Part shown: piece by piece, positions 39,959 through 49,456 of the stretch
Layout: the number at the start of each line of letters is the position of its first letter
How positions within the stretch are numbered: position 1 is the first letter of the stretch
From: an uncultured Clostridia bacterium
Lineage (GTDB): Bacteria > Bacillota > Clostridia > Saccharofermentanales > DTU023
Direction of reading: 5' to 3'
DNA length: 64,000 nt
NCBI GenBank assembly: GCA_946220865.1
Contig: CAMJYM010000006.1
Location: 38,595 to 102,594 of the forward strand
Notes under the pieces: model-generated
The model's database searches: none
Told to the model about the DNA's origin: nothing
The model's input: the letters and a program-made list of their open reading frames with translations, nothing else
Translations under genes and position numbers: made by a program

Positions 39959-42124
39959 ATGGCAGCAAATCGATTTGCCGACAAAACCAAGGCCGATCTG
40001 GTCGCAATCGCGCGTATTTCCGGTCTCTTAAAAACCACCTATTCCTACAAAATGAGCAAGGCTGAACTGGCCGAATTTCTGGAGCTGTCTGAGCGCGGTG
40101 AGAAAGAAAAAGCTCTGGCTCTGGTTGAAAAAGCTACCGGCAAAGCCCTTTCGACTTCTGAAAATGTTAAGGTTCGTAAAGGCCGCCGGGCTGCAAACCT
40201 GAATGAAGATACATCTGCTCCAGAAGACAAGACTGATCCAGAAGGCATGATAGCTCCAGAAGACACGACAAGTCGTGGAAGAGGGCCGGTGTCTGTGACA
40301 GAGATAGCAACAGAGCAGGGGAGCGATACCGTTTTTCAGAGTGAGCCGCTATCCGGGTCTGAAGGCCTGAGTGAGAACTCTGAAGCTGATATATACGAGC
40401 AAAGAGGTCGAGGCAGAACGAGCCAGCATAAGCGGCAGAAATCTGCGGCGAAAAACCATAGAGCAGCAGAGATAAAAACTCCGGTGGAATCTCAAAAAGA
40501 TCGAGCTGCGGCCAGGGCAAAAGCGAAAGAAAAGGCTTTGGACGAAAAGAAAGATATAGCCACTGCGGATCATGGACATACTACAGCCCGTGCAGAGGAC
40601 GAAACGAAGCCAAGACGTAAAAGTTCTTCTTCAGAGTCTCCTCGCAAAGCAGGACGAAGAGCTTACCAGGAAAGAGAGAACGGCCGCAGTGACCGCAGGG
40701 AAGGGAACGGCAAACGCACGCGCGAGTTCCAGGCCCGGGGAGAGGGCAGGAATGGTAGCGAATATGGGGCTGCCAGGGGCCAGATTAATGACATCACTAC
40801 AACACAGGTAAAAAGCCGGGATCTGGCTCTTTCAGAGCTGGAAGAATACCCCGCGGATCTTGCGGAAGAGTTTTCCGGATCTGAGCTCAACGGCAGAGTT
40901 TCCGCTGACAAGAACGGTTCACACCACAATAGCAAAACGGACTTCAATGAAATCAGCGGAGGTATCCTCGAGCTTATGCCGGACGGCTATGGTTTCCTTC
41001 GTCTGGACAATTTTATTCAGGGCCCGAACGACCTTTATTTGCCGGCGCAGTACATCCGTAAATTTAATCTGCGCAATGGAGATTATGTCTGTGGCCCGAC
41101 GCGTCAGCAGCGCGAACAGGATCGCTATCCTGCCCTCTACTATGTCAAAGAGGTCAATGGGCGGGCGCCGGCGGAAATGATCCGCCGTCCTCATTTTGAT
41201 CGACTGACCCCCATCTATCCGGACGAACGCTTTGTGCTGGAGACGGAGCGCAGCGAGCTATCCACCCGCATCATTGATCTGGTGGCGCCGATCGGCAAAG
41301 GTCAGCGCGGCATGATTGTTTCGCCGCCTAAAGCCGGTAAAACCATTTTATTGCAGAAGATAGCCAACGCCATTACCACGAATAATCCCGGGGTCAAACT
41401 CATCGTCCTGCTGATTGACGAGCGCCCCGAAGAAGTGACGGATATGCAGCGCTCCATCAACGGTGCGGTGGTCTATTCGACTTTTGATAAGACTCCCGAA
41501 AACCATGTTAAAATCACCGAGCTTGTGCTCGATCATGCGGAGCGCCTGGTGGAGCTGGGGGAAGATGTGGTCATTCTTCTCGATTCCATTACGCGCATGG
41601 GCCGCGCCTACAACCTTACCATTACACCCACCGGCCGTACCCTCTCCGGCGGTTTGGATCCGGGAGCGCTCTATGGTCCCAAACGCTTTTTTGGAGCGGC
41701 TCGTAACATCGAAGGCGGCGGCAGTCTTACCGTGATTGCTACAGCGCTGATCGACACGGGCTCCCGTATGGATGAAGTGATTTTTGAAGAGTTTAAGGGA
41801 ACGGGTAACATGGAAGTTTACCTGGATCGCAAACTCTCAGAAAAACGCATCTTTCCGGCTATTGATATCAACCGCTCCGGCACCCGTCGTGAGGAACTGC
41901 TGCTCAATCGCAAGGAACTGGATGCCGTCTGGGCCATTCGCAAGGCTTTTGGCCAATTGGAAACCAGCGCTGTCACAGAAACGATCATCAAACTTCTCCT
42001 GCAGACACGTTCCAACGAGCAGTTTATCTCTTCCGTCAATGTTTCCATGGGGGATAAGAGTCTCTTTGACGCCATGCGCGGCAATCTCCCCGCGGCAACT
42101 CAGCGGGCTTCAGAGAACAGCTGA
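39959..42124 (+). CDS. rho: Transcription termination factor Rho with large N-terminal insertion
   Basis: This is the hexameric RNA-dependent ATPase that terminates transcription. The 721-residue protein has a short N-terminal helical Rho_N part (residues 1-50). About 270 charged, Arg/Glu/Ser/Gly-rich residues of predicted disorder follow (about 60-328), then the RNA-binding cold-shock-like domain (ISGGILELMPDGYGFLR). The ATPase has Walker A VSPPKAGKT near residue 460, Walker B VVILLDSITRMGRAYN, and the Q/R-loop region TGNMEVYLDRKLSEKRIFPAIDINRSGTRREELL. Standard Rho is about 420-430 residues. GAGGAG before the ATG supports the start. Confidence 0.96.
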   Translation: MAANRFADKTKADLVAIARISGLLKTTYSYKMSKAELAEFLELSERGEKEKALALVEKATGKALSTSENVKVRKGRRAANLNEDTSAPEDKTDPEGMIAPEDTTSRGRGPVSVTEIATEQGSDTVFQSEPLSGSEGLSENSEADIYEQRGRGRTSQHKRQKSAAKNHRAAEIKTPVESQKDRAAARAKAKEKALDEKKDIATADHGHTTARAEDETKPRRKSSSSESPRKAGRRAYQERENGRSDRREGNGKRTREFQARGEGRNGSEYGAARGQINDITTTQVKSRDLALSELEEYPADLAEEFSGSELNGRVSADKNGSHHNSKTDFNEISGGILELMPDGYGFLRLDNFIQGPNDLYLPAQYIRKFNLRNGDYVCGPTRQQREQDRYPALYYVKEVNGRAPAEMIRRPHFDRLTPIYPDERFVLETERSELSTRIIDLVAPIGKGQRGMIVSPPKAGKTILLQKIANAITTNNPGVKLIVLLIDERPEEVTDMQRSINGAVVYSTFDKTPENHVKITELVLDHAERLVELGEDVVILLDSITRMGRAYNLTITPTGRTLSGGLDPGALYGPKRFFGAARNIEGGGSLTVIATALIDTGSRMDEVIFEEFKGTGNMEVYLDRKLSEKRIFPAIDINRSGTRREELLLNRKELDAVWAIRKAFGQLETSAVTETIIKLLLQTRSNEQFISSVNVSMGDKSLFDAMRGNLPAATQRASENS

Positions 42125-42150
42125 GAAGACCTTTCTCACGCCTTTTTTTC

Positions 42151-42184
42151 ACGCCCGCGGCTTACGGCTGCGGGCGTTTTTTAT
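42151..42184 (+). terminator. Terminator after rho
   Basis: ACGCCCGC (42151-42158) and GCGGGCGT (42170-42177) are followed by seven T. The remaining roughly 350 bp to pit are GC-rich and show only a small stem (CTTTCGC 42493-42499 with GCGAAAG 42507-42513) near the pit ribosome binding site. Confidence 0.88.
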
Positions 42185-42534
42185 TCATTTTGGCAAAATA
42201 AAAGCGACACCTTCTGCCGCCCTCGGCTCACGGCTTTGGCGTGAGCGGCGAGAAGCTTCGCGCAGTTCGGCACGCCTCATTGCGGGCGTTGCGCCTCTGC
42301 GCAGCTCAGTGCCTTAATGCGATCACTGCGGCTCAGCACGCCTCGGAGAAGCCAAATAAAACGAAGACAACTGTGTCCTGCACATTATTCTATCTGGCAA
42401 GAAGGAATGACATTCCGAAAAAATTTCTGTCCGATTATCTCCTTGTAAGACCCATGTAAATTATGTTAGATTTATTTGGATAGCTCCTGACACTTTCGCG
42501 TAGTTTGCGAAAGGGGGAGCAGCGGAGGTTGACG

Positions 42535-43590
42535 ATGGCGATCTCATTTACAGACTTTGTGAGTTCTGTACTGGCGAGTTTTCCCCTCGCTTTGACCACG
42601 CTTCTCACTTTAGGTGTCATATTGGTCAACGGTTGGACCGACGCACCAAATGCTATCGCAACTGCTGTTTCTACACGGAGTATCGGCATCAAATCAGCTG
42701 TTCTCATGGCTTCTGTGATGAACTTCCTCGGTGTCGTTGCCATGACGAGTATTAACCGCAAAGTGGCGGTGACCATCATGCGCATGGTGGATTTTGGCGG
42801 GTCAAAAAATGAGAGTCTGCTCGCCCTCTGCGCAGCGATGGTGGCGATTGTGGTCTGGGCAAGCGCCGCCTCTGTTCTGGGTATTCCCACAAGTGAATCA
42901 CATGCTTTAATCGCCGGTCTGTCAGGAGCGGCGATTGCTTTGCATGGCAGTTTTGAAGGGATTAACCCAGGTGAGTGGGCAAAAGTCATTTATGGCCTGA
43001 TACTTTCTTCTTTTCTGGGTTTTGGCCTGGGCTATGCCGTCTGTGCCAGCATAAAGTTTTGCTTTCACAGACTGAATCGTCGCCGGGCGGAATCTGCTTT
43101 TGCAAAATTGCAGGTCCTGGCTGCAGCCGGCACGGCTTTTATGCATGGGGCTCAGGATGGGCAGAAATTTATTGGCGTCTTTATGTTGGGGCTCTCTCTT
43201 ACGGCCAGTGGAACTGAGATCAGCACGGAATATGCGATCCCCCTCTGGCTTATGCTGCTTTGTTCCATCGTCATGGGCATGGGCACCTCTATTGGAGGTG
43301 CGAGGATTATTAAGTCCGTGGGCATGGATATGGTCAAAATGCAGACTTACGAAGGCTTTTCGGCAGATCTGGCAGGAGGCCTGAGTTTGCTGGTTGCCTC
43401 TGTTTTCGGCCTTCCTGTCAGCACAACACACACCAAAACAACGGCCATTATGGGCGTGGGCGCAGCCAAACGTATTTCCAATGTCAACTGGCTGGTCGTA
43501 CGTGACATGAGTCTTGCCTGGATTTTAACTTTCCCGGGCTGCGGGCTTATAGGCTACATCATGGCCAAATGTTTTCTAGCCATTTTCTAA
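42535..43590 (+). CDS. pit: PiT-family inorganic phosphate transporter
   Basis: This 351-residue membrane protein has about ten helices and the duplicated PiT signature: GVILVNGWTDAPNAIATAVSTRSI in the first half and FMHGAQDGQKFIG...SVFGLPVSTTHTKTTAIMGVG in the second. The first-half GIPTSESHALIAGLSGAA is also typical. It imports phosphate (possibly with metal) using H+ or Na+. The start at 42535 follows CGGAGG; the reading from 42505 has none. It is followed by a DUF47 gene, a standard partner, 41 bp downstream. Confidence 0.93.
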   Translation: MAISFTDFVSSVLASFPLALTTLLTLGVILVNGWTDAPNAIATAVSTRSIGIKSAVLMASVMNFLGVVAMTSINRKVAVTIMRMVDFGGSKNESLLALCAAMVAIVVWASAASVLGIPTSESHALIAGLSGAAIALHGSFEGINPGEWAKVIYGLILSSFLGFGLGYAVCASIKFCFHRLNRRRAESAFAKLQVLAAAGTAFMHGAQDGQKFIGVFMLGLSLTASGTEISTEYAIPLWLMLLCSIVMGMGTSIGGARIIKSVGMDMVKMQTYEGFSADLAGGLSLLVASVFGLPVSTTHTKTTAIMGVGAAKRISNVNWLVVRDMSLAWILTFPGCGLIGYIMAKCFLAIF

Positions 43591-43631
43591 ATATTAAGAA
43601 CCCATGAAGCATGTTGAATTGAGGGAGAACG

Positions 43632-44399
43632 ATGACGAATCAAGATGAAAAGGATAGCCGTGTCCAGGAAGCTCAAAGCTCGAAGGACAAGCTAAAGAAC
43701 GAGAAACTCAGCAAAAAAGAGAAGGTCGCCATGGAAAAACGAGAGAAATCAGCCAAAAAAGAGTTCAAGTCCATCTTCAAAAAAAATAAGAAAAACGATT
43801 ACTTTACCATGCTTGCAGAAGCCGGAGACTACTGCCTCGAAGCGGCCACAAAACTTGATGAGATCGTGCGCCATTTTGATCCGGAGAAGCTGGAAGAGCT
43901 CTCTGCTGAGATGCATGATATTGAACACAAGGCTGATTATGCTCACCATCGTCTGAGTGAGAAACTATCCAAAGAATTTATTCCCCCGATAGAGCGTGAA
44001 GACATTGCTGCATTGGGTGATGAAATTGACGACGTCGTGGATGCGCTTGAAGATGTTGTGGTGCGCTTTCACATTTTTAACATCCGTGAGCTGCGTGAGG
44101 AGGCTGCGGCTTTCAGCAGTATCATTTTGAAGCAAAACCAGACGCTCAGTGCGCTGATCCGTGAATTCCGCCACTTTAAGAAATCAAAAGATCTGAAGAA
44201 ACTGATCGTTGAGGTCAACCGCCTGGAAGAGGAGGCGGACAGCGTTTATTTCTCTGCAATTCATCGCCTTTTTATGGAAGAAAAAGATCCGATCAAAGTG
44301 CTGGCCTGGACAGAGATTTTCCGTCGTATGGAAGCTTCCTGCGACTATGCCGAGGATGTCTCCCAGCTGGTCGAAACAGTGATTATGAAAAACAGCTGA
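43632..44399 (+). CDS. DUF47 PhoU-like regulator of phosphate transport
   Basis: This 255-residue helical-bundle protein of the DUF47/PhoU_div family is normally encoded beside pit and thought to regulate it. Typical motifs: LEELSAEMHDIEHKADYAHHRLSEKLSKEFIPPIEREDIAALGDEIDDVVDALEDV, and near the end MEASCDYAEDVSQLVETVIMK. The first 55 residues are an extra Lys/Glu-rich extension (KDKLKNEKLSKKEKVAMEKREK) likely to form a helix or be disordered. The ribosome binding site is GAGGGAG. A strong terminator follows. Confidence 0.92.
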   Translation: MTNQDEKDSRVQEAQSSKDKLKNEKLSKKEKVAMEKREKSAKKEFKSIFKKNKKNDYFTMLAEAGDYCLEAATKLDEIVRHFDPEKLEELSAEMHDIEHKADYAHHRLSEKLSKEFIPPIEREDIAALGDEIDDVVDALEDVVVRFHIFNIRELREEAAAFSSIILKQNQTLSALIREFRHFKKSKDLKKLIVEVNRLEEEADSVYFSAIHRLFMEEKDPIKVLAWTEIFRRMEASCDYAEDVSQLVETVIMKNS

Positions 44400-44437
44400 G
44401 CTGACCCTCACACCAGGGAAACACGGACGCAGAAGTA

Positions 44438-44466
44438 AGCCGGCCTCATCAGGCCGGCTGTTCTTT
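44438..44466 (+). terminator. Terminator after the pit-DUF47 operon
   Basis: AGCCGGCC (44438-44445) pairs with GGCCGGCT (44452-44459), followed by GTTCTTTT. The converging exporter gene ends inside this stem. Confidence 0.85.
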
Positions 44467-46239
44467 TAAGCTGCGGGACTGCTCCCGCACCATCTGGGCA
44501 TAGACTCCGTCGAGGGCCATGAGTTCTTCATGTGAACCCGACTCGACGATCTCTCCATGGTCGAGGACATAGATCATAGAGGCGTGCTGGATGGTGGACA
44601 GGCGGTGGGCGATAAGCAGCATCGTGCGATCCTGCCCCAGGCGAGTAATACCTTCCTGAATCAGCGCTTCGGTTTCCGAGTCGATATTAGCGGTGGCTTC
44701 ATCCAGGACGAGAATGCGCGGATTCTGAGCCAGCGCACGGGCGAAAGAGATCAGCTGACGCTCACCGGTCGAATAGCCATTGCCATGTTCACGAACTTCA
44801 CTCAGCAGGCCATCCTTAAGGCGGGCCAGCAGAGGCGCGCCGCCGACTTCCCGCAGCGCTTTCTCGGCATCATCCAGGCTGATGTCTTTACGACCGAGGG
44901 CGATATTACTGTAGAGGGTGCCGCTGAAAAGGTAGGGATCCTGTAATACGATGGCCAACTGACGGCGCAGGCTGAGAAGGGGATAGTCCTCAAGCTTTTT
45001 GCCATCGAGGCGGATCTCTCCGCTTTCCGGCCGGTAAAATCCCATGAGCAAATTCATAATCGTGCTTTTGCCCGAACCGGTATGACCGACAAAGGCCGCG
45101 CTGTCACCGGCCGGGATGTGGAAGCTTACGCCATTAAGCACGGTTTCGTCCTCGATATAGGCGAAGTGAATATTCTCGAAATCAATTTCGCCCTGAACCG
45201 GCTCTAATTCGCCGCTAGTTTCCTCTCCTGCTGTCTCGCGCAGCAATTCAAAAATGTGATCAGCGGCGCCTCGGGCGCGTTCCAGGTCGCCGACACGCTG
45301 CATGGCCTGATTGACCTGATTAAAGAAGCGTGACATGTAGTTGACGAATAAATAGAGACTGCCGATCGGCACGATATAGGCGCCGCTGATACTGCCATAG
45401 CCAAAGTAAGCGAGAATAGCAGCCATGGTCAGATATTCAAAAGCGGAAGTCATGTTAAAGGCGCTATAAGCCCAAAGCTTCGTCAACTTGAGATTAATCT
45501 TGTAATTCTCCTGATTAATCTTTTCAAAATCTGCGGTGATGCGTTTTTCGCGGCCGAGGCTCTGAATGGCCTCCATGCCCTGGATATTCTCGTTCAGCTG
45601 TCCATTGAGTTCAGAGAGACTGCGCCGGGCCGCGTAGTTCCATTTGGCGGATTTGGTCTGAAAATCGCGGAAAATCAGCCAGAGAAAGGGCAGCGGCAGG
45701 AGGGCCAGAAGGAAAAGCCTGAAATCGAGCCGGGAGAGCGTGAGATAGATGCCCAGGCCATAAATACCCGCGGATATAAGACGCACCAGAACGGCGGAAA
45801 AGAGAAGTTTGACAGCATTGCTGTCATTGGTGACCCGCGAGACCACTTTGCCTGCCGGAAGGCTGTCAAAGTAAGCAATCGGCAGCTTCTGCAGGTGGCT
45901 GAAAACATCCAGCTGAATCATCCGGGCAATGCCATTGGCGCTGCGCTGCAAAAAAATCCCGGAGGCGTAGCGAAAAATGGAGGAAAAAAGCATGGCCAGC
46001 AGGTAGATGGCGAGTAGCCGGAATAAACGCCCCGTCTCGCTGAACGCATGGAGTTCCTGGATTTGTTTGTTGAGAATTTCAGCGACCAGAAAGGGCGCGA
46101 ACAAATCCAGGGCAACGCTGCATCCTTCAAATAAGAGGCCGGGAAGGAAGCTTCCACGGGCTTTCCAGCAATAGCCCATAAGTTTTTTACGGCGGAAGGC
46201 TGCGTCAGGAGGAGAGCTTTGTTTTTTCTTTTTACTCAT
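44449..46239 (-). CDS. Heterodimeric ABC exporter, subunit 2
   Basis: This 596-residue type IV exporter half-transporter has an N-terminal six-helix membrane domain (about residues 20-310). The ATPase domain has Walker A GHTGSGKSTI, a Q loop, the degenerate signature YSTGERQ in place of LSGGQ, and Walker B ILVLDEATANID with the catalytic Glu, then H-loop IAHRLST. This mix is what one half of a heterodimer shows: canonical Walker B here and degenerate in the partner. The start at 46239 lies within the end of the partner gene (eight-base overlap) after GAGGGAGG. Substrate unknown. Confidence 0.92.
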   Translation of the reverse strand: MSKKKKQSSPPDAAFRRKKLMGYCWKARGSFLPGLLFEGCSVALDLFAPFLVAEILNKQIQELHAFSETGRLFRLLAIYLLAMLFSSIFRYASGIFLQRSANGIARMIQLDVFSHLQKLPIAYFDSLPAGKVVSRVTNDSNAVKLLFSAVLVRLISAGIYGLGIYLTLSRLDFRLFLLALLPLPFLWLIFRDFQTKSAKWNYAARRSLSELNGQLNENIQGMEAIQSLGREKRITADFEKINQENYKINLKLTKLWAYSAFNMTSAFEYLTMAAILAYFGYGSISGAYIVPIGSLYLFVNYMSRFFNQVNQAMQRVGDLERARGAADHIFELLRETAGEETSGELEPVQGEIDFENIHFAYIEDETVLNGVSFHIPAGDSAAFVGHTGSGKSTIMNLLMGFYRPESGEIRLDGKKLEDYPLLSLRRQLAIVLQDPYLFSGTLYSNIALGRKDISLDDAEKALREVGGAPLLARLKDGLLSEVREHGNGYSTGERQLISFARALAQNPRILVLDEATANIDSETEALIQEGITRLGQDRTMLLIAHRLSTIQHASMIYVLDHGEIVESGSHEELMALDGVYAQMVREQSRSLKEQPA

Positions 46240-48004
46240 CTTTCTGCCCTCCCTCTTCAAGTTCCTGCTGCTTATACTGTTCGGCATACCAGCCGCCATG
46301 AGCAAGGAGTTCAGCGTGGGTGCCACGGTCAACAATGCGGCCCTCCTGCAAAACCAGGATCAAATCGGCCGAACGCACAGCAGAAAGGCGGTGGGCGGCG
46401 ATCAAAGTAGATTTACCCTGACGCTCGCGCTTAAGGGCATCCAGAATGTGCTTTTCCGTCATGGCATCAACGGCCGAGAGACAATCATCCAGGATGAGCA
46501 GGGGAGAATCTTCCTTCATGAGGGCACGGGCGATACAGATGCGCTGCTTCTGTCCACCGGAGAGTGCAATGCCCTTTTCTCCGGCCTGGCTGTCCAGTCC
46601 CTGAGGAAGTTGGGGCAGATCCTTGCGCAGATCGGCCATGTCAAGAACTTCCTGAAGCCGGGTTTCCGCGCGACCTGAAGCGAGGTCCTCATCGCTTGCG
46701 CCGAGGAGAATATTGTCACGAATGCTGCGCGAAAAGAGAAAGCTATTCTGCGGCACGTAGGCGATGGCCTGGTGAAGCTCAGCCCGCCGGATGCGGGCAA
46801 GATCTTGACCCCCGAACTCAATTTGCCCTTCGGGGAGCGGATAAAAGTGCAGAAACTGCCGCAGCAACGTGGTTTTTCCGGAACCAACCGGGCCGACCAG
46901 GCCTAAGGATTGTCCAGCACCCAGCTGAAAATGGATATCTTCCAGGGCGGGGTGTTTCGTTTTGCTGCCGTAAGAAAAATTGAGGCCGCTCACCTTAATG
47001 GACGCGTCATCCGGCATGGCCAAGGCTGTAGGCGAGTCTGTGACGGCAAGAGGTTGGTCCATGAGCTCCTGGATCCTTTGCATGGAGGCAGAGCCCATCT
47101 CTCCCGTGTTGATTGATTCTCCTATGGCCATCATAGGCCAGATCAGCATTTCAAGATAAAAGCTAAACGTGATCAGGCCGCCTGTCGTCAGGCGTCCCTC
47201 CTGAATTTCACCGATGCCCAGAGCGAGGGCAATGACCAGTGAAATCGCCGGGACCAGACGGGACATTGGCATGTACATCTGAGAATAGCGTACCGCACGC
47301 ATATTCTTTTTAAAGAGCTGATCGGCGCGACTGCGGAAACGCTCCTTTTCGCTCTCCTCCAGATTGTAGGCGCGCACAACGCGGATCCCTGCGATGCCTT
47401 CAAGAACGGATTCATTCATCTCGTCAAAGGCGGCCTGTGCCTCGTCGTAGCAAGTATAAAGTTTCGTGCCGATGCGGCGCGAAAAGAAAATCAACAGGGG
47501 CAGCGGCAGAAATGAACCAAGGGTGAGTTTCCAGGAAATGGCGAGCATAAAGAAGAGCAAGGCTAAAGGCCAGACAGTTGAATCAAAAATGGCCATCATG
47601 CCGAAGGAGAGAAACTCCCCTACGCTAGCGACATCGTTGGTGGCTTTGCCCATGATACTGCCCGTGCTATTGGCCGCGTAGAAAAGCGGCGATTGTTTAA
47701 GCAGACGAGCGAAAATTTCGCGGTGCGAGATCAGAGCGGCATCATCTGAGGCCCGGTAGATCACATAGCCCCAGAGGTAACAGGCCAGATAATTGATGAG
47801 AATAATCAATAGCATCAGGGCAATCGTTCGCCATAGCTGCGCAAGGCTCATCTGACCGGCTAAAATAGCATCGCTCACGCGCCCCACCATGCGTGGAGGA
47901 AGCATGTTCAAGCCATAGTTAATGAGCAAAAAGACGACGCCGATGGCGTAGAGCCTTTTATAGTGTTCAAAGAACCATTTGAATTGCCTGAAAAAAGTCT
48001 TCAA
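46232..48004 (-). CDS. Heterodimeric ABC exporter, subunit 1
   Basis: This 590-residue partner half-transporter has six membrane helices followed by the ATPase with Walker A GPVGSGKTTL, canonical signature LSGGQKQR and Walker B LLILDDCLSAVD, where Asp replaces the catalytic Glu. It therefore supplies the degenerate catalytic site, as in BmrC-type subunits. The start is taken as TTG at 48004 because AAGGAGAG lies immediately upstream; the longer frame from 48142 translates an atypical Cys-rich leader with no ribosome binding site. The spacer upstream (48005-48209) holds only degenerate short repeats (GCCTRCATCACRG at about 48089 and 48160). Confidence 0.9.
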   Translation of the reverse strand: MKTFFRQFKWFFEHYKRLYAIGVVFLLINYGLNMLPPRMVGRVSDAILAGQMSLAQLWRTIALMLLIILINYLACYLWGYVIYRASDDAALISHREIFARLLKQSPLFYAANSTGSIMGKATNDVASVGEFLSFGMMAIFDSTVWPLALLFFMLAISWKLTLGSFLPLPLLIFFSRRIGTKLYTCYDEAQAAFDEMNESVLEGIAGIRVVRAYNLEESEKERFRSRADQLFKKNMRAVRYSQMYMPMSRLVPAISLVIALALGIGEIQEGRLTTGGLITFSFYLEMLIWPMMAIGESINTGEMGSASMQRIQELMDQPLAVTDSPTALAMPDDASIKVSGLNFSYGSKTKHPALEDIHFQLGAGQSLGLVGPVGSGKTTLLRQFLHFYPLPEGQIEFGGQDLARIRRAELHQAIAYVPQNSFLFSRSIRDNILLGASDEDLASGRAETRLQEVLDMADLRKDLPQLPQGLDSQAGEKGIALSGGQKQRICIARALMKEDSPLLILDDCLSAVDAMTEKHILDALKRERQGKSTLIAAHRLSAVRSADLILVLQEGRIVDRGTHAELLAHGGWYAEQYKQQELEEGGQKDE

Positions 48005-48209
48005 TGTGCTCTCCTTAAGCCATTTTTCGGTATTTAGCCTATCAGGGCATTTAGTTTTGCAGGTCATTCCGCTGTAACCCGCGTCATAGCCTACATCACG
48101 GTTCGCGTTACCGATCGCAACATAGCATGCATGACATCTCACGTCGATGTTACATTACTGCCTGCATCACAGCTTGCCTTTAGTCATGTTGACATGACAT
48201 CATAAAAAA

Positions 48210-48884
48210 CTAATCTCCTGGCCTGAAGTCCAGCTTTTCTTTTTCCGTCACGATGCTGTCAATGGGCATATCGTAGCGCCCGCAGGGAATTTCCTCCTGC
48301 TCCTGTACGGCATAGGCAAGGCCGATAACCGGGGTTCCCGCTTTGAGACGCTTTAAATATCGATCGTAAAAGCCGCCGCCATAGCCCAGCCGGTGGCCGG
48401 AACGATCAAAGCCGAGCAGGGGAGAGAGAACAAGATCGATATCGGCTGGATCAATAAGCAGATCCTTTGCCGGATCCGGGGCTAAAATGCCATAGCGATC
48501 GGCCTTCAACTGTGACAAATCACGGGGAGAGAAGGCTTCCATGTGGCCGGCCTCAAAAGTGACGGGAAAGGCAAAACGCTTACCGGCTGCGGCAGCATCG
48601 CTGAACAGAGCCTGAATCTGAACCTCTTCTGCCATGGGCATAAAAGCAAAAATGATCCGCGCCCGGTGAAAAGCAGGCTCAGCCTTCAGACGTTCGATAA
48701 TCCGCAGAGAAGCCTCCTGACGGTACTCAGGGCCCAGAGCGGCACGCTCTTTTTTTATTTTTGCGCGCAAGGCTTTTTTCACAGCGCGGATGTCTCCTGC
48801 TGTCCTGCTCTCTGAAAAATAACCCGTTGATTCACGTCCCGATGCATGACGGCTTGCTGGATGCTCTCCTGGCGAATGACTCAT
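48210..48884 (-). CDS. 5-formyltetrahydrofolate cyclo-ligase
   Basis: This 224-residue MTHFS-family enzyme is ATP-dependent and converts 5-formyl-THF to 5,10-methenyl-THF. Conserved parts: VKKALRAKIKKERAAL, IIFAFMPMAEEVQIQALF, and the Rossmann-like nucleotide site DLVLSPLLGFDRSGHRLGYGGGFYDRYLKRL with the LGxGxGxYDR signature (here LGYGGGFYDR). The tail has DMPIDSIVTEKE. About 30 extra residues precede the conserved core. The start (48884 rather than 48911) is uncertain because the ribosome binding site is weak. Confidence 0.92.
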   Translation of the reverse strand: MSHSPGEHPASRHASGRESTGYFSESRTAGDIRAVKKALRAKIKKERAALGPEYRQEASLRIIERLKAEPAFHRARIIFAFMPMAEEVQIQALFSDAAAAGKRFAFPVTFEAGHMEAFSPRDLSQLKADRYGILAPDPAKDLLIDPADIDLVLSPLLGFDRSGHRLGYGGGFYDRYLKRLKAGTPVIGLAYAVQEQEEIPCGRYDMPIDSIVTEKEKLDFRPGD

Positions 48885-49014
48885 ATTCAACCCAACCTCT
48901 CGAAGCCTCAAAAGGCTTATTTTCTTTGCACATTTAGAAAAACAACGCTTTTATTCTAACACATGGCTTCTCTTTTCATTTTTGCCTGCGGCGCGTATAG
49001 TAGATACAGAAAAA

Positions 49015-49100
49015 TGAACGGGAGCTTGCTTGACAGGCTGAGAGGAAGGTTTTGCCTTCGACCGAAAACCTGATTTGGATAATGCCAACGTAGGGACGCC
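49015..49100 (+). ncRNA. TPP riboswitch (THI element)
   Basis: The conserved core is present in order: CTGAGAG (49039-49045), a variable P3 hairpin, ACCTGATTTGGATAATGCCA (49068-49087) and ACGTAGGGA. The P2 stem AGCTTG/CAGGCT is visible. It controls the thi operon downstream. Confidence 0.95.
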
Positions 49101-49140
49101 GGAACCCTTTTGCAGCGGTTCATCCTGGATAAAGTTCAAT

Positions 49141-49172
49141 GGGAAGCACTCCAATCAGAGGCTTCCTTTTTT
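49141..49172 (+). terminator. Riboswitch-controlled terminator
   Basis: GGAAGC (49142-49147) pairs with GCTTCC (49161-49166), followed by six T, 18 bases before thiS. It is the likely expression platform: thiamine pyrophosphate binding would favour termination. Confidence 0.8.
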
Positions 49173-49189
49173 AATGCGGGGATTTATCA

Positions 49190-49384
49190 ATGCTTACCAT
49201 CAATGGAGAAGAAAAAGAGGCTGCAAACCTGACCCTTGCAGCGTATCTGGCCAAGATGAGCTATGACTCGAAAAAGATTGCCGTTGAACGTAATGGCGAA
49301 ATTGTCCCCAAAGCACAGTACAGCGAAACTGTACTGCAGGATGGGGACCAGATCGAGATCGTCAGTTTTGTGGGAGGCGGCTGA
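49190..49384 (+). CDS. thiS: Sulfur carrier protein ThiS
   Basis: This 64-residue ubiquitin-like protein carries sulfur as a C-terminal thiocarboxylate for thiazole synthesis. It ends with the required Gly-Gly (VSFVGGG) and has the beta-grasp pattern MLTINGEEKEA ... IAVERNGEIVPKAQYSETVLQDGDQIEIV. The start codon is at 49190, 18 bp after the riboswitch terminator, with GCGGGG as ribosome binding site. It is the first gene of thiS-thiF-thiG-thiH. Confidence 0.95.
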   Translation: MLTINGEEKEAANLTLAAYLAKMSYDSKKIAVERNGEIVPKAQYSETVLQDGDQIEIVSFVGGG

Positions 49385-49456
49385 GGATGGCGAAAAGCAA
49401 CTTTCAGCGGCAGTTCCTCGCCGCAGGGCGCTTGCCTATATCGGGAGGTGGTTCAT

